The position numbers were made by a program, and so were the translations under genes. A DNA stretch of 64,000 nucleotides from Aerococcus suis (GTDB taxonomy: Bacteria; Bacillota; Bacilli; Lactobacillales; Aerococcaceae), in assembly GCF_900176325.1 (NCBI RefSeq), contig NZ_FWXK01000005.1, positions 46,366 through 110,365 of the forward strand, in the 5' to 3' direction. The notes beneath the pieces are model-generated. The model made no database searches and was not told the origin of the DNA. It saw only the letters and a list, made by a program, of their open reading frames with translations. This document shows, one piece after another, positions 40,772-52,612 of this stretch (its first letter is position 1; each line of letters starts with the position of its first letter).

Positions 40772-42919
40772 TTAATCATTCGGTTCATCGCGATGATTTG
40801 AATCCGTATCGTCATCTCCAGAGTCATCTACTTCAGTAGATTCTGTTTCTACTTCTGTGGAATCATCTGTGCTTTCTTTTGACTGTTTGGCTTCATCTTC
40901 TTGACGATTTTGTAATTGACGTTGCAAATCACGTTTGACTTCATCATAACTTTTAGCGTCAGATTCTGTTTCAAGACGATCTTCGTCTTCATCAGGCATT
41001 TCGCCAGTCTCGAATAAACTTTTAATTGTACGAGCATCTAACGTTTCAAGTTCTAATAGTTTTTCGGCAATTAGATTTAACTGTTCACGATGTTTAATTA
41101 AAATATTTTGTGCTTCAGCTAAACAATCATCCATGAATTCACGAACTTCATTATCGATTTGAGCAGCAATATGATCTGAGTAAGATTTACCATCAGCATA
41201 ACCAGTTGCTGCACCACGCATTGAATGGTTACCTTCGTAACTTACCGTTCCTAATAAATCACTCATTCCATATTCCGTAATCATACTACGAACAATACCT
41301 GTCGCTTGTTCAAAGTCATTAGAAGCTCCTGAAGTTTGCGTATTGAAAACCACTTGTTCTGCGGCGCGTCCACCTAATAATCCGACCACTTGTTCGCGAA
41401 GGTCTTTCTTCGTATACAAGAATTGGTCTTCTTTAGGTAGCATAATCGCATAACCACCCGCTTTACCACGCGGAACAATGGTTACTTTATGAACCACGCG
41501 AGCATCGCTTAATACCATACCAACAATTGTATGTCCGGCCTCATGGAAAGCAACCATTTCTCGTTCGCGTTTTGAAATGACTTTATCTTTCTTAGCAGGA
41601 CCAGCAATCACTCGGTCTTGCGCTTCATCGATATCTAACATATCAATCGCTTTTTTATCAATCCGAGCTGCAACTAAAGCCGCTTCATTCAAGACGTTTT
41701 CTAGTTCTGCACCTGTAAAACCAGGTGTTTGTTGTGCTAATGCTTTTAAGTCAACATCACTTGCTAATTGTTTGCCACGTGCATGGACTTTAAGGATGGC
41801 TTCACGACCTTTAACATCTGGACGTCCCACTAAAATTTGTCGGTCAAATCGTCCGGGGCGAAGTAGAGCTGAGTCTAATACGTCTGAACGGTTAGTTGCT
41901 GCCATAACAATGACATTATCTTTGTCAGTAAATCCATCCATTTCAACTAATAGTTGGTTTAAGGTTTGTTCACGTTCATCGTGACCACCACCTGTACCAG
42001 GTCCCCGTTTACGTCCAACAGCATCAATTTCGTCGATAAAAATAATAGCTGGTGCGTTTTTCTTCGCATTTTCGAATAGATCACGAACACGACTGGCCCC
42101 GACACCAACAAACATTTCAACAAATTCAGATCCAGAAATAGAATAGAATGGAACCCCTGCTTCACCTGCAACAGCTTTCGCTAAGAGGGTTTTACCGGTT
42201 CCTGGAGGGCCTTCTAATAGCACCCCTTTAGGAATTCTGGCACCTAATTTTTGATATTTCGTCGCATCTTTTAAGAAATCGACAATCTCTACTAACTCTT
42301 GTTTCTCTTCATCTGCTCCAGCAACATCAGAGAAGCGAACTTTCACGTTTTGTTTTGATTGATCAACTGCACGTGATTTACCCATAGACATTGGATTGTT
42401 ACGTCCGCCACCTTGAGTTTGGTTAAACATCGTATACATAATAACGATAAAGAAAATAATAGGGATGACTGAAACCAATATACTTAGCCACATACCTGAT
42501 TGGTCTTCTTCAATCGTTACCATATCGGTATCTGTATCTTGAGCTTTATTAGAAATATCTGATAATGTCGCATCATTTGGTAAAATATTTGTCACAAATT
42601 GTTGAGCATCGTCTGCCTCTTTGTCACTAAAAATTGGTAATCCATTAGATGTCTCTTCATCAGATTTATCATTATCATTAGATTCACGATATTCCCCAGA
42701 AATTTCATATGCTCCTGCTTTAGGCTGTAAGGAGAATTTTTGAATCTTTTTATCTTCTAGTTTTTGGACAAATTCACTCTGAGTGAGCTCTTCTGTACCT
42801 GTCGAATCATTACCATTTGTAAGGGCATGAACAATCCCTAATAAGGCTAAGAAGACAAGCACCCATAAGAACCCATTCTTCAAAAAGTTATTTGGCCGTT
42901 TGGGTTGTTTTCTTTGCAT
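40772..42919 (-). CDS. ftsH: ATP-dependent zinc metalloprotease FtsH
   Basis: Membrane-anchored AAA+ protease that degrades membrane and regulatory proteins. 715 aa: TM helix at about 15-33, external domain, TM helix at about 143-164, Walker A GPPGTGKT at 237-244, Walker B IIFIDEID at 292-299, zinc motif HEAGH at 459-463. The last ~60 residues are very acidic and Glu/Asp/Ser/Thr-rich ([17 protein letters not shown]), a variable tail in this family. 30 bp after hpt. Confidence 0.98.
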   Translation of the reverse strand: MQRKQPKRPNNFLKNGFLWVLVFLALLGIVHALTNGNDSTGTEELTQSEFVQKLEDKKIQKFSLQPKAGAYEISGEYRESNDNDKSDEETSNGLPIFSDKEADDAQQFVTNILPNDATLSDISNKAQDTDTDMVTIEEDQSGMWLSILVSVIPIIFFIVIMYTMFNQTQGGGRNNPMSMGKSRAVDQSKQNVKVRFSDVAGADEEKQELVEIVDFLKDATKYQKLGARIPKGVLLEGPPGTGKTLLAKAVAGEAGVPFYSISGSEFVEMFVGVGASRVRDLFENAKKNAPAIIFIDEIDAVGRKRGPGTGGGHDEREQTLNQLLVEMDGFTDKDNVIVMAATNRSDVLDSALLRPGRFDRQILVGRPDVKGREAILKVHARGKQLASDVDLKALAQQTPGFTGAELENVLNEAALVAARIDKKAIDMLDIDEAQDRVIAGPAKKDKVISKREREMVAFHEAGHTIVGMVLSDARVVHKVTIVPRGKAGGYAIMLPKEDQFLYTKKDLREQVVGLLGGRAAEQVVFNTQTSGASNDFEQATGIVRSMITEYGMSDLLGTVSYEGNHSMRGAATGYADGKSYSDHIAAQIDNEVREFMDDCLAEAQNILIKHREQLNLIAEKLLELETLDARTIKSLFETGEMPDEDEDRLETESDAKSYDEVKRDLQRQLQNRQEDEAKQSKESTDDSTEVETESTEVDDSGDDDTDSNHRDEPND

Positions 42920-42948
42920 TGACTATCTCCGTTCTAATCTAAATTGTG

Positions 42949-43497
42949 TTAATTAAACAAATGTGAATAAACACTTGGTTTCAAAATTCCAATATAAGGA
43001 AGACCGCGATATTGTTCATCAAAGTCCATTCCATATCCAACAACAAATTTATCAGGAATTTCGACGCCAACATAATCAACCTTAACATCAGCTGTTCGCC
43101 GTTCAGGTTTATTCAAGAAAGTGACTACTTTCACTGAAGCAGCATTCCGTTGTTCAAATAAGTTAAAGATTTTAGATAACGTATTTCCTGTGTCGACAAT
43201 ATCTTCAACAATTAAGACATCACGCCCAGAAACATCAGTATCTAAATCTTTCAAAATCCGTACTTGACCAGAAGACTCCATGCCTCCCCCGTAACTAGAT
43301 AAATCCATAAAATCTAATTCTAAGGGACAATCCATTGCTCTTACTAAATCAGACAAAAATAGTACAGACCCTTTTAAAATACAAACCACTAACGGATTTT
43401 TACCCGCATATTCAGTCGTTAGTTGTTCTCCTAAACGATTAACGGCTGAAGCAATCTCTTCTTCAGAAATTAAAATATCTTCAATATCAGGATTCAT
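42949..43497 (-). CDS. hpt: Hypoxanthine-guanine phosphoribosyltransferase
   Basis: Purine salvage enzyme. PRPP-binding motif [14 protein letters not shown], flexible loop around [12 protein letters not shown]. The start MNPDIEDIL (43497) is chosen because GAGGAGGAGT lies six bases upstream; 182 aa. Between tilS and ftsH, the classic Bacilli order. Confidence 0.96.
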   Translation of the reverse strand: MNPDIEDILISEEEIASAVNRLGEQLTTEYAGKNPLVVCILKGSVLFLSDLVRAMDCPLELDFMDLSSYGGGMESSGQVRILKDLDTDVSGRDVLIVEDIVDTGNTLSKIFNLFEQRNAASVKVVTFLNKPERRTADVKVDYVGVEIPDKFVVGYGMDFDEQYRGLPYIGILKPSVYSHLFN

Positions 43498-43613
43498 GGA
43501 AGGACTCCTCCTCATTTCTCTTTCAATTCTAGCAAAACACTAATAGTGTTACTAGTTTTTCGAATTAGTCATACATTTCATTTTAACATTTTTTCTTAAT
43601 TGTGAAAGTCTAA

Positions 43614-45050
43614 TTATAAAACTAAATAAATTCTTATATCGTCTACCGTTGGATGACCAAGTCTTTTAAAATTAGGATGTCGATATTTTATCTCATTATC
43701 GATGATAATCAAAGCAATTTCTCCCCTACTATGTACAAGAAATTGCGCGTTTTCGCGATCGACTTGTGGCCATTTCTGATTAATAAAATAGCGACGTACT
43801 TTTTGTCGATGGCCATTTGTCAATCGAATATAATCACCTGGTTGACGTTGACGCCATTGCCACTCATTCACATTACTTGACCCATTACTTAATGAACGAA
43901 GCTGACAACTTAAAATCTCTCTATTCATACTTGATGTCATCAACTTTTTAGGCCAATCATCAAATATACCTACTTTTTGGTCATTAGCGAAACAATACCA
44001 ATGATTAAGTAATACAGATTGGTCTCTCGATTCTTGGGAAAATAATTTCTCAATGTCTTCCTCATGAACGATATGAATATAATCATACTGTTTCAGTAAT
44101 CGATAGCCTCCTGGTAATGTCCATTCCCCTTGACTAGTTGTCTGTAAAAAAACAACTAAATCATCAAAAGCTTTCTTGGGAAAAGCATCCAAAGCCGTTA
44201 TTTGACTATATTGAAATAGATACTGCAATAAGAGATGAGGCTCACGATCAGGGAGATGAATCCAACTTGAGATATCCACTTGTACGCCATTATCCGTTTT
44301 AGTAATCACATCGCGTAAAAAATTTTCCATCCCCAACATCGCAAAACGATTCATTGCTTGTAATTCTTGGGCTGTAGTTGCAATATGTTCGACTGCTTCA
44401 CTATTCTCTTCAGTCAACATAGGTAAAATTTGATGACGCATGCGATTACGCTGATAATCTAAATCATGATTGGTCACATCTTCATAAAATGGAACCTTAT
44501 GTTTTTTGGCATAAGCATATAAGCTATCCTTATCTTGACTTAGAAATGGACGTAAACACATTAATGAAGATTGGGATAAATTACGTTTAGGTGCAATACC
44601 ACCTAAACGACTCACCCGGTGTCCATCAATCGCTCGCATTAAAAAAGTTTCAGCTTGATCATTTTTATGATGAGCCGTCACTAAATAATGAATATCTTGC
44701 TCTTGCATATATCGTTTAAAATTCGCATAACGAAATTGTCGAGCAAGCACCTCTATTTGACTGGTTAATGGTGGATGTTGCCAAATTCTTACGGCTAAAG
44801 GAATATGATGCTCCTCACAAAATTGCATCATAAATGCTTGTTCTGTTTGAGAAGCCTCTCGAAGTTGATGATTAATATGCATTACATGAAATGAAATCGC
44901 AAATTCCTCTCGCAATTTTAAAAAGACATGGAGTAACACCATCGAATCAACGCCACCTGAGACAGCCAGTAAATACGTGGTTTGATTCCAATTTGGAACA
45001 TGCTGAACTAACCACGTTTGGGTTTGTTGGATTAATCGGTCATTTGGCAT
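43614..45050 (-). CDS. tilS: tRNA(Ile)-lysidine synthetase
   Basis: Converts C34 of tRNA-Ile(CAU) to lysidine, essential for reading AUA. PP-loop SGGVDSMVLL near the N-terminus, HINHQLREAS and a C-terminal TilS substrate domain. Start at 45050 (MPNDRLIQQ) fits GAGGG five bases upstream better than 45062. 478 aa. Confidence 0.95.
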   Translation of the reverse strand: MPNDRLIQQTQTWLVQHVPNWNQTTYLLAVSGGVDSMVLLHVFLKLREEFAISFHVMHINHQLREASQTEQAFMMQFCEEHHIPLAVRIWQHPPLTSQIEVLARQFRYANFKRYMQEQDIHYLVTAHHKNDQAETFLMRAIDGHRVSRLGGIAPKRNLSQSSLMCLRPFLSQDKDSLYAYAKKHKVPFYEDVTNHDLDYQRNRMRHQILPMLTEENSEAVEHIATTAQELQAMNRFAMLGMENFLRDVITKTDNGVQVDISSWIHLPDREPHLLLQYLFQYSQITALDAFPKKAFDDLVVFLQTTSQGEWTLPGGYRLLKQYDYIHIVHEEDIEKLFSQESRDQSVLLNHWYCFANDQKVGIFDDWPKKLMTSSMNREILSCQLRSLSNGSSNVNEWQWRQRQPGDYIRLTNGHRQKVRRYFINQKWPQVDRENAQFLVHSRGEIALIIIDNEIKYRHPNFKRLGHPTVDDIRIYLVL

Positions 45051-45073
45051 ATCATCCCTCATTTCGAAACAAA

Positions 45074-45097
45074 AGAGGCAAGGAATTTCCTAGCCTC
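45074..45097 (-). terminator. Weak terminator before tilS
   Basis: AGAGGCTAGGAAATTCCTTGCCTCT hairpin (10-11 bp with one mismatch; arms AGAGGCTAGGAA and TTCCTTGCCTCT) followed by TTTGTTT, only about 25 bp before the tilS start. It may attenuate transcription from the S1-domain gene. Confidence 0.65.
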
Positions 45098-45116
45098 TCC
45101 GTACTGCCTATCATTT

Positions 45117-45539
45117 TTAGTTTCTACGGCCTCCACGACCGCCACGTTTACCTTCTGTATTACGTTTTAGCGACGTTAACCGTGCATCACTATCTTTTAA
45201 GAATACATTCATCATTGCATCAAAATCTTGAGTGCTTTGTTTTGAATGTTTTGGCGCTGACTGATGCGATGGACGATGTACTGTTTCAGTTGAACGCTTC
45301 GTTGGTTCTTCTAATTTTTTCATCGATAATGCAATCTTACCATCCTCAGCGATATTAGTTACTAAAACATCAACTTTCTGACCAACTTCTAAAATGTCAT
45401 GAATATCTTTTACATAATCATTAGAAATTTCTGAAATGTGCACTAGCCCACTTTTGTCATCACCTAAATCAACAAAAGCTCCAAACTTTTTAATTCCTGT
45501 TACCGTAGCCGTTAACTTTTGACCGACTTCAATTGCCAT
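45117..45539 (-). CDS. S1-domain RNA-binding protein (YabR-like)
   Basis: 140 aa. One S1 OB-fold at the N-terminus (GQKLTATVTGIKKFGAFVDL, ending at AEDGKIALSMKK), then a low-complexity basic tail that ends in GGRGGRRN. Probably binds RNA or the ribosome; exact role unknown. 10 bp after divIC. Confidence 0.92.
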   Translation of the reverse strand: MAIEVGQKLTATVTGIKKFGAFVDLGDDKSGLVHISEISNDYVKDIHDILEVGQKVDVLVTNIAEDGKIALSMKKLEEPTKRSTETVHRPSHQSAPKHSKQSTQDFDAMMNVFLKDSDARLTSLKRNTEGKRGGRGGRRN

Positions 45540-45548
45540 GAATCTAAA

Positions 45549-45995
45549 TTATCCTCCTTGTTCCGCCTGATTGGACGGTTCTTTTTCTTGCAACGTTTTA
45601 TTCAATTGTTTGGCTTGCTTAGAGTCATTATCTTCAGGCAAGCTAAAAATCATTTCGCCATCTTTACTTAAATAGTAACGACTACGAGCTAATTTGGCAA
45701 TATAATCATCATCTTTTAATAAAGATACTTGATTTTCTAAATTAGCAATTGCTTTCTCTTCCCCGGCAACAACATCTTTTTTGACCTCAACTTGTTCAGC
45801 TAATCGCTTCTGTTCTTGATTGATTTGAACACTTTTTATTACTGCGAATGCTCCATACAGAAATAAGGTACCCATTATGAATAAAATCAATGCATCATGT
45901 AATTTTTCTTTTTTTGTTTTGGGATGACGTTTAAATAAACGTTGTCGCCATGATTTTTTCTTCATTGGGACAACATTGCTACTTGATTTTGGCAT
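45549..45995 (-). CDS. divIC: Cell division protein DivIC/FtsB family
   Basis: 148 aa bitopic protein: basic cytoplasmic N-terminus, one TM helix around LILFIMGTLFLYGAFAVI, an extracellular coiled coil and the conserved YYLSKDGEMIFSLPE. Partners FtsL and DivIB in the septal complex. Confidence 0.93.
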   Translation of the reverse strand: MPKSSSNVVPMKKKSWRQRLFKRHPKTKKEKLHDALILFIMGTLFLYGAFAVIKSVQINQEQKRLAEQVEVKKDVVAGEEKAIANLENQVSLLKDDDYIAKLARSRYYLSKDGEMIFSLPEDNDSKQAKQLNKTLQEKEPSNQAEQGG

Positions 45996-46076
45996 AAACG
46001 CTCCTTTCCACTCAAACTTTATAAGTTGCTTTGATTATACCAATATTTATAATTATTGGCTATCCTCTTTCATAAA

Positions 46077-46343
46077 TTATCTTTCCTTGTAGGTTTCTTC
46101 TAAGACTGTAAACATCTCACTCACTTCGTCTTTTTTCGTGGAATCTTTAATTTCATCGACGCGAATGACAAAATCTTTGTTACCAAATGCAATTTTGATC
46201 TCATCACCAACATTTACCGCTGTTCCAGATTTAGCTACGCGACCATTCACTTCGACACGTCCTTTATCAGCCACTTCTTTAGCAACGGTCCGTCGTTTAA
46301 TAATACGTGCTACTTTTAAAAATTTATCTAAACGCATAGACAT
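46077..46343 (-). CDS. rqcP: S4-domain protein RqcP
   Basis: 88 aa single S4 domain ([20 protein letters not shown]). Homologues bind stalled 50S-peptidyl-tRNA and act with RqcH in ribosome quality control. Overlaps the mfd stop by one base, suggesting coupled translation. Confidence 0.93.
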   Translation of the reverse strand: MSMRLDKFLKVARIIKRRTVAKEVADKGRVEVNGRVAKSGTAVNVGDEIKIAFGNKDFVIRVDEIKDSTKKDEVSEMFTVLEETYKER

Positions 46344-49300
46344 TACGCCTCATCTCCTTCGTTATCTTCTCTATCGTCTTCCTCACTATTAATCGCCAAA
46401 CCTTGTTTTTTAATTAGGCGATTAAAGCGACTAAAGAATTGTAAAATATCGTCTAACCATTCTTCGGTTTGTCGTTGCTTAATGCCTAAGTTCATTTGCA
46501 ATTGCCCATCAACTTCTTTGATTTGTAATTGTAATGGAATATCTTCTAATGCTTCAAAAATAGCCGGTGTCCATACACTCTGATCAATCCCTGAAGTAAA
46601 CGTAATGGCAATATTTTTGCGCACTCGTTTAATCATAATAGCTCTCGTATTTTGTGCGTATGACTTAATGGCACCTACTTGTAATAATAACTGTACTTCT
46701 ACTGGCGGTTCGCCAAAGCGGTCCATCAATTCATCGTCTAAGTCCCACATGGCATCTTGATCGGTAATGGTATTCACGCGTTTATAGATTTCTATTTTTT
46801 GTTTAGAATCGGCAATATATGACTCTGGAATATATGCATCCACTTGTAAGTCAATTTCCACATCTTGCGGTTTCTCTTGTGGTTTTTTCCCTTGTTTACG
46901 GGCAACAGCTTCATTTAACATTTGCGAATACAGGTCAAATCCTACCGAGTCAACAAAACCGTGCTGTTGTTTACCAAGTAGATTACCGGCACCGCGAATC
47001 GATAAGTCACGCATAGCAATCTTAAACCCACTACCTAATTCAGTAAAATCTCGTAAGGCAGCTAGTCGTTTCTCACTGACTTCGCTCAACATACGTTCTG
47101 GTCGATACATAAAGTAAGCATACGCCACCCGACTACTCCGTCCAACTCGTCCACGTAACTGATAAAGAGTCGATAAGCCCATTCGATCTGCATTTTCCAC
47201 AATTAACGTGTTCGCATTTGGAATATCGACACCCGTTTCAATAATCGTTGTCGTTACTAAAACATCATATTCACCTTCAACAAACGCCATCATAACCGTC
47301 TCTAACTGTAATACCGTCATTTGTCCATGAGCAATCCCAATACGAGCATCAGGAACTAAGTCTTGTAGTTCACTAGCTTTCTTTTCAATATCTCGGACAT
47401 TATTAAATAAATAAAAGACTTGACCTCCACGCATAATTTCACGTGAAATTGCATCAGTGATTGCCCCATAATGTTGTTCCATCACAAATGTTTGGACTGG
47501 GAAACGGTTAGCAGGAGGTGTTTCAATAACAGATAAATCTCTCACACCTAGCATTGACATATTCAACGTTCGTGGTATTGGTGTTGCCGTTAAAGTAAGT
47601 ACATCGACATTTTCTTTTAATGCCTTCAAGCGTTCTTTGTCTTTAACCCCAAAGCGTTGTTCTTCATCAACGATTAGTAACCCTAAATCTAAGAATTTTA
47701 CGTCTTTAGATAGTAAACGATGGGTCCCAACAATAATATCGACTTTTCCTTTTGCTAACCCGTCAATCGCTTCCTTTTGTTGGGCTTTCGTACGAAAACG
47801 ACTGAGTAATTCAATGTGAAAAGGAAAATCAGCAAAACGTTCAATTAGCGTTTCATAATGTTGCTGTGCCAGAACAGTCGTTGGAACTAGAAAAGCGGTT
47901 TGTTTTCCATCCATTAACGCTTTGAAAATTCCTCGCATCGCGACTTCTGTCTTACCGAAACCAACATCTCCTACTAACAGCCGATCCATGGGTTGTTCTT
48001 TTTCCATGTCTTGTTTCATTTCTTGAATAGATTGGACTTGGTCTTCAGTTTCAGTATATGGGAAAGCTGCTTCAAACTCAGCTTGTTCAGGCGTATCTTC
48101 ACTAAATGCATACCCTTTTTGTGCTTGCCGTTCAGCATATAAATCAATTAATTCATCAGCAATATCTTCTACTTTAGAAGACACTTTTTGTTTTGTCTTA
48201 GCCCACTTAGTGCCTCCCATTTTATGAAGTTTGGGTTCTTTCCCTTCACTAGATACATATTTTTGAATCAGATGTAGTTGATCAATAGGAACATGTATAG
48301 AAGCGTTATCAGCGAACATAATAGACAAGTAATCATTATGAATACCATCAATCGTAATAGTATCTAACCCGACAAATCGACCAATCCCATGGTTAACATG
48401 AACCACATAATCGCCAGGCTCTAGTTCTTGATAATTTTTTAGCCGTTCCGCATTAGACAGTTTTGGTTGTCTACGCCGACGTCTTTTTTTCTCTTTAAAA
48501 ATATCTTGACTAGCTAAATGGACCACTTTTTCTTGAACAAATTCGATACTACTACTTAAGCCACCAACTACTAAATTAATTTTTTGCGGAAATATTTGAT
48601 CAATAGCAGTTGCTTCACTTTGAATATCTAAATCCCGTAATTGATTTTGAAAATGGCGGACTTGTGCATTATCTTTTAACCAAACAACAACGGTACGTTT
48701 GGTTCGTTGCCATGCCTCAAATTCGACTTTAATGACTTCTGATTGTTCAAAAAAGTTTGTTACTGGACGGGTGTGAAATTGATATAACGCATCAAAGGTT
48801 AAATGTCCTAGTCCTTTTTGTAATGTGGCTAAATAAAATTGACGGCCAGTAAATTGATTAAGTTGTTCTCTTGCATTTTCGTATAAAGAAAGTTGTTTTG
48901 GCAAATGACCAGAATCAGCTAATGATTGCAGATGGGTTTGAACATTATTTTCTAACAACAACTCGTTTTCGACTAAGCGGGCATAATCATCAATTACCAT
49001 CACCACATCTTCTTTTAAATAATCGACAATTGTCGCTGTTTCATCGTAAATATAACTTTGTAAGTATCTCGTCCACTGAGTCTCTTCTCCATTTGCCCAG
49101 GCAGCCGCTTCATTCTCAATCACACTTATCATTTGTTTTTTGACTGCATCATCGTCTGCTTGATTTAATAACGGCGTGATTTGATCAACAAGTTGAGGCG
49201 CTTTTTCTTGTAAGGTACTTTTAGAATAGGTAAACGTATGTGCTGGGATAATATGAATACTTTTTTTATCTTCAATTGATTTTTGAGTTTCTGGATCAAT

Positions 49301-49918
49301 TGATGTAATGCGCTCAACTTCATCAAAACCTAAGCTGATACGCATTGGCCCATCTGCTGTTAATGGGTAGACGTCAATAATATCTCCACGTAAACTAACT
49401 TCTCCAGGCTTCATTGTCATTGATACCCGTTCATATCCCATGGCGAGTAAATTAGCGAGTAAATCTCGAGCAGCCACTTCATCATTCAATTGATAAGTTT
49501 GCGATAAATTTCGCCAAATTTCTGGTGGTGTAACCCGCTTTTTCAATCCTAATAACGGGATGACACAGATACCTTCTGCTTGATCATTTTGCAGAAAATC
49601 TAAAGCTTCAATCTGCTCACTCAAAGCTTCTGGACTAGCTATCGCCCAGTCTGCCGCTACACTATCTGGAACATTATATAAATATAGCGGTGTATCGGGA
49701 CTTAGTGAGGCTAAATCATCGATATACTGTTCGGCTTGAATCGAATCCGCAGCAACAATTACCAATTTACGTTCAGTCATTTGATCATACAAAGTAGCTG
49801 CTAACAGTGATTTAGCAGCGCCTTGTAACCCAAGATATAATACAGACTGATTGGTTTGCAATTGTTCCTCTAACTGTTTATTCGGTGTCTGTTGTAACAG
49901 ATATGTCTGACTATCCAT
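46343..49918 (-). CDS. mfd: Transcription-repair coupling factor
   Basis: About 1190 aa. Displaces stalled RNA polymerase and recruits UvrA. UvrB-homology module at the N-terminus ([15 protein letters not shown]...), polymerase-interaction domain starting at [20 protein letters not shown], then a RecG-like helicase core ([41 protein letters not shown]) and a C-terminal TRCF domain. Start is ATG at 49918 or GTG at 49921; AAAGGGG suits either. Confidence 0.97.
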   Translation of the reverse strand: MDSQTYLLQQTPNKQLEEQLQTNQSVLYLGLQGAAKSLLAATLYDQMTERKLVIVAADSIQAEQYIDDLASLSPDTPLYLYNVPDSVAADWAIASPEALSEQIEALDFLQNDQAEGICVIPLLGLKKRVTPPEIWRNLSQTYQLNDEVAARDLLANLLAMGYERVSMTMKPGEVSLRGDIIDVYPLTADGPMRISLGFDEVERITSIDPETQKSIEDKKSIHIIPAHTFTYSKSTLQEKAPQLVDQITPLLNQADDDAVKKQMISVIENEAAAWANGEETQWTRYLQSYIYDETATIVDYLKEDVVMVIDDYARLVENELLLENNVQTHLQSLADSGHLPKQLSLYENAREQLNQFTGRQFYLATLQKGLGHLTFDALYQFHTRPVTNFFEQSEVIKVEFEAWQRTKRTVVVWLKDNAQVRHFQNQLRDLDIQSEATAIDQIFPQKINLVVGGLSSSIEFVQEKVVHLASQDIFKEKKRRRRRQPKLSNAERLKNYQELEPGDYVVHVNHGIGRFVGLDTITIDGIHNDYLSIMFADNASIHVPIDQLHLIQKYVSSEGKEPKLHKMGGTKWAKTKQKVSSKVEDIADELIDLYAERQAQKGYAFSEDTPEQAEFEAAFPYTETEDQVQSIQEMKQDMEKEQPMDRLLVGDVGFGKTEVAMRGIFKALMDGKQTAFLVPTTVLAQQHYETLIERFADFPFHIELLSRFRTKAQQKEAIDGLAKGKVDIIVGTHRLLSKDVKFLDLGLLIVDEEQRFGVKDKERLKALKENVDVLTLTATPIPRTLNMSMLGVRDLSVIETPPANRFPVQTFVMEQHYGAITDAISREIMRGGQVFYLFNNVRDIEKKASELQDLVPDARIGIAHGQMTVLQLETVMMAFVEGEYDVLVTTTIIETGVDIPNANTLIVENADRMGLSTLYQLRGRVGRSSRVAYAYFMYRPERMLSEVSEKRLAALRDFTELGSGFKIAMRDLSIRGAGNLLGKQQHGFVDSVGFDLYSQMLNEAVARKQGKKPQEKPQDVEIDLQVDAYIPESYIADSKQKIEIYKRVNTITDQDAMWDLDDELMDRFGEPPVEVQLLLQVGAIKSYAQNTRAIMIKRVRKNIAITFTSGIDQSVWTPAIFEALEDIPLQLQIKEVDGQLQMNLGIKQRQTEEWLDDILQFFSRFNRLIKKQGLAINSEEDDREDNEGDEA

Positions 49919-49938
49919 CACGAAAAGTCCCCTTTCTT

Positions 49939-50499
49939 TTAATTAAATTGGTTCATCGTATTTTCAAACGTTTCACCTGAAAGCCAATAGTCAATCGCAT
50001 CAATTGCTTGTTCGACACCATCTAACATCGCTTCTTGATCTTTTTTAGGAAACGGTGTTAGAACATGATCGACCACCGTATGGTAAGGTTCTGGTCTTCC
50101 AATTCCTACTTTTAATCGTTGAACATTTTGGGTTTTAGTATGCTGAATAATATTTTTCATACCATTATGACCACCAGCGCTACCTTTTAATCGTAACCGA
50201 ATTTTCCCAGGCACCATATCCATATCATCATATACAATTAAAACATCTTCTGGAGTTAAATGATAATAATTCATCACTTGGATAACACTTTCGCCAGATA
50301 AGTTCATATATGTTTGTGGCTCAAGAAACATCACTTTCTCACCATTAACCATCGTTTCGAAATATTCCCCATCAAACTTCGATTGATTAAAAGCTTCCCC
50401 ATGGGATTGTGCCCATTGATCTAACACGATAAAACCAACATTATGTTTTGTATTGAAATATTTTTTCCCTGGATTTCCTAAACCGACAATAAGTTTCAC
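49939..50499 (-). CDS. pth: Peptidyl-tRNA hydrolase
   Basis: Recycles peptidyl-tRNA. 186 aa; KLIVGLGNPGKKYFNTKHNV contains the catalytic His20, with the Asn and Asp in TYMNLSGESV and VYDDMDMVPG. GTG start with GGAGGT six bases upstream. 17 bp before mfd. Confidence 0.97.
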   Translation of the reverse strand: MKLIVGLGNPGKKYFNTKHNVGFIVLDQWAQSHGEAFNQSKFDGEYFETMVNGEKVMFLEPQTYMNLSGESVIQVMNYYHLTPEDVLIVYDDMDMVPGKIRLRLKGSAGGHNGMKNIIQHTKTQNVQRLKVGIGRPEPYHTVVDHVLTPFPKKDQEAMLDGVEQAIDAIDYWLSGETFENTMNQFN

Positions 50500-50524
50500 T
50501 TCATTACCTCCTCAGACACGCAAA

Positions 50525-50551
50525 AAAGGGACCGGTTGATAACCATGCCCA
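50525..50551 (-). terminator. Possible terminator of the sirtuin gene
   Basis: Interrupted stem GGG-CAT-GGTT...AACC-GGT-CCC followed by T6 on the minus strand, just upstream of pth and after the sirtuin gene. Confidence 0.55.
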
Positions 50552-50616
50552 TTTTCACTCCATATACTTGCTAATATCAGTTCATTATAGCTAATTTAAA
50601 TGGATTTCTCAATTTT

Positions 50617-51348
50617 TTACTCTACTAATTCTTTCATGACATCACCAAGTTTCGATTGAAAAACAAGTTGATTTGGACGATGCATCGGAATAGCTGTTTG
50701 ATTAATCACTGCCACTTTATCTCCGTGAAATTCATCAATAAATCCAGCTGCTGGATAAACTTGTAAAGACGTACCTGCAACAATCAATAAATCAGCAGAA
50801 CGTAAACTCATAATCGCACCAGTTACATCTGCTTCTGGTAACTGTTCACCGTATAACGTAATAGCTGGACGAACGATTCCTTGGTCTTCAGGACACCTTG
50901 GAATGCCATCAGCATCTTTTTCCAATTCATCTAGAGTATAGTGTTTACCACACGTTAAACAATAATTATCTCCAACTGAACCATGTAAGTGATACACTTC
51001 TTGACTGCCCGCTTGTTCATGTAAAGAATCGATATTTTGAGTGATGACGGATACGCGTTTTCCTTCTTGTTCTAAATGTCGCAAATATTTATGCGTTGTA
51101 TTAGGAGAGACATTAGGAAGTACTAAATTATCAAAATAAAAGTCAAAAAAGGTTTTTGGATCTTGATTAAAAAACGGTGCTGAGATAATCATCTCAGCAG
51201 ACAAATGTTGCCCAGTCGGTTGATTATAAATTCCCTCTGCTGAGCGAAAGTCTGGAATTCCGGATTCTGTTGATACACCTGCTCCACCAAAAAATGCAAT
51301 ATGGTGAGCATGCTTTATCCAATCTTTCAATGTTTCAATCTTGTCCAT
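50617..51348 (-). CDS. NAD-dependent protein deacylase, Sir2 family
   Basis: 243 aa. NAD-binding GAGVSTESGIPDFRS (23-36), QNIDSLHEQAG and the catalytic His in YHLHGSV. The zinc ribbon has CLTC and one further Cys (PRCPEDQG), but the fourth Cys is replaced by an acidic residue, so structural zinc may be bound differently or lost. Removes acyl groups from lysines; targets unknown. Monocistronic, divergent from ldh. Confidence 0.93.
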   Translation of the reverse strand: MDKIETLKDWIKHAHHIAFFGGAGVSTESGIPDFRSAEGIYNQPTGQHLSAEMIISAPFFNQDPKTFFDFYFDNLVLPNVSPNTTHKYLRHLEQEGKRVSVITQNIDSLHEQAGSQEVYHLHGSVGDNYCLTCGKHYTLDELEKDADGIPRCPEDQGIVRPAITLYGEQLPEADVTGAIMSLRSADLLIVAGTSLQVYPAAGFIDEFHGDKVAVINQTAIPMHRPNQLVFQSKLGDVMKELVE

Positions 51349-51429
51349 TATTATCGCCTCCTCCTACTATTATACATGATTTCAGCAATGAATACGTTTT
51401 CCTCATGTTTTAAATTATACCCTTTCATG

Positions 51430-51480
51430 ATATGATTAGATTTGTATTGAAATTCACATTTTGTCAGAAAGTGGAGGAAT
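51430..51480 (+). promoter_or_regulatory. ldh promoter region and RBS
   Basis: TATGAT lies about 45 bp upstream of the start, with a poor -35 (TTTTAA, 17 bp away). GGAGGAA is eight bases before the ATG. A small TGAAATTCA palindrome lies between -10 and RBS; it is too short to assign. Confidence 0.5.
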
Positions 51481-51485
51481 GACTG

Positions 51486-52442
51486 ATGGCTGAAACTCAA
51501 AAAGTTATTTTAATTGGTGATGGTGCAGTAGGTTCAAGTTTTGCTTTTGCAAATGTTCTATCATCAGGTGTTGGACAAGAACTAGGAATTATCGATTTAA
51601 ACGAAGACCGCGTTCAAGGGGACGTTCTTGACTTGATCGATGTTCTTGCTTATACTCATCCAAAACATGTTTACAAAGCAGACTATCCTGACTGTAAAGA
51701 TGCTGACGTTGTTGTTATCACTGCTGGTGCTGCTCAAAAACCTGGTGAAACACGTTTAGACTTAGTAAGCAAAAACATGAAAATCTTTAAAGGTATGGTT
51801 CAACAAGTTGTTGACTCAGGCTTCCAAGGTATCTTCTTAGTTGCTACTAACCCAGTCGACATCTTAACCTATGCGACTTGGAAATTCTCAGGTTTCCCTG
51901 CTAGTCGTGTTATTGGTTCAGGTACAACGCTTGACTCTGCACGTTTCCGTCAAGAAATCGCTGACACATTAAATGTTGACTCACGTAACGTCCATGCTTA
52001 CATCTTAGGTGAACACGGTGACACTGAATTTGCCGCTTGGTCTCGTTCAAATGTTGGTGGTTTACAACTTTATGACTGGATTCAAGAAAACTCAGCAGTT
52101 GATGAAGAAGAACTAATCGAAAAATTCTACAAAGTTCGCGATAAAGCTTATGAAATCATCAAATTAAAAGGTGCCACTCATTATGGTATCGGTGTGGCTT
52201 TAAACCGTATCCTTAAAGCAATCCTACATAACGAAAATGCTATTCTACCAGTTTCTTCATACTTAGCTGGTGAATACGGTATTAATGACATTTACTTAGG
52301 TGCACCTTCAATTATTAATAATCAAGGTATCCGTAACACCTTCGAAATGGAATTAAGTGAACACGAATTACAATTATTCCAAGATTCTGCTAAACAAATG
52401 CGTAAAATTCTTGATGAAGCATTAGCTGAATTAGAAGACTAA
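51486..52442 (+). CDS. ldh: L-lactate dehydrogenase
   Basis: Reduces pyruvate to L-lactate with NADH. 318 aa; Rossmann [15 protein letters not shown], Asp-Arg pair in [19 protein letters not shown], catalytic His in [12 protein letters not shown]. The R and Q positions that choose lactate over malate look lactate-like ([12 protein letters not shown]). Monocistronic on the plus strand; high codon bias, as expected for a fermentation enzyme. Confidence 0.97.
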   Translation: MAETQKVILIGDGAVGSSFAFANVLSSGVGQELGIIDLNEDRVQGDVLDLIDVLAYTHPKHVYKADYPDCKDADVVVITAGAAQKPGETRLDLVSKNMKIFKGMVQQVVDSGFQGIFLVATNPVDILTYATWKFSGFPASRVIGSGTTLDSARFRQEIADTLNVDSRNVHAYILGEHGDTEFAAWSRSNVGGLQLYDWIQENSAVDEEELIEKFYKVRDKAYEIIKLKGATHYGIGVALNRILKAILHNENAILPVSSYLAGEYGINDIYLGAPSIINNQGIRNTFEMELSEHELQLFQDSAKQMRKILDEALAELED

Positions 52443-52489
52443 TCATTAGCATGCAAAGAAACTGTTGTTATCAGATTCTATTATAATTA

Positions 52490-52533
52490 AAAACCGAGGC
52501 TGGGGATGCTGATATTCCTAGTCTCGGTTTTTT
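52490..52533 (+). terminator. ldh terminator
   Basis: AAACCGAG(G)CTGGG...CCTAGTCTCGGTTTTTT, long stem with a T6 tail. Confidence 0.88.
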
Positions 52534-52570
52534 ACTTTATGTTGAACGAATACCTCGTTTTTTCTCATAT

Positions 52571-52603
52571 AAAAAGGCCACCCGCTATCAGGTGGCCTTT
52601 TTC
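52571..52603. terminator. prs terminator, bidirectional
   Basis: AAAAAGGCCACC-CGCTATCA-GGTGGCCTTTTT, symmetrical 12-bp stem between ldh and prs, which converge. Confidence 0.93.
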
Positions 52604-52612
52604 ATTAAATGG

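Noticed and set aside
51455..51475. TGAAATTCA palindrome before ldh as a Rex operator
   Set aside because: Too short and lacks the TTGTGA outer bases.
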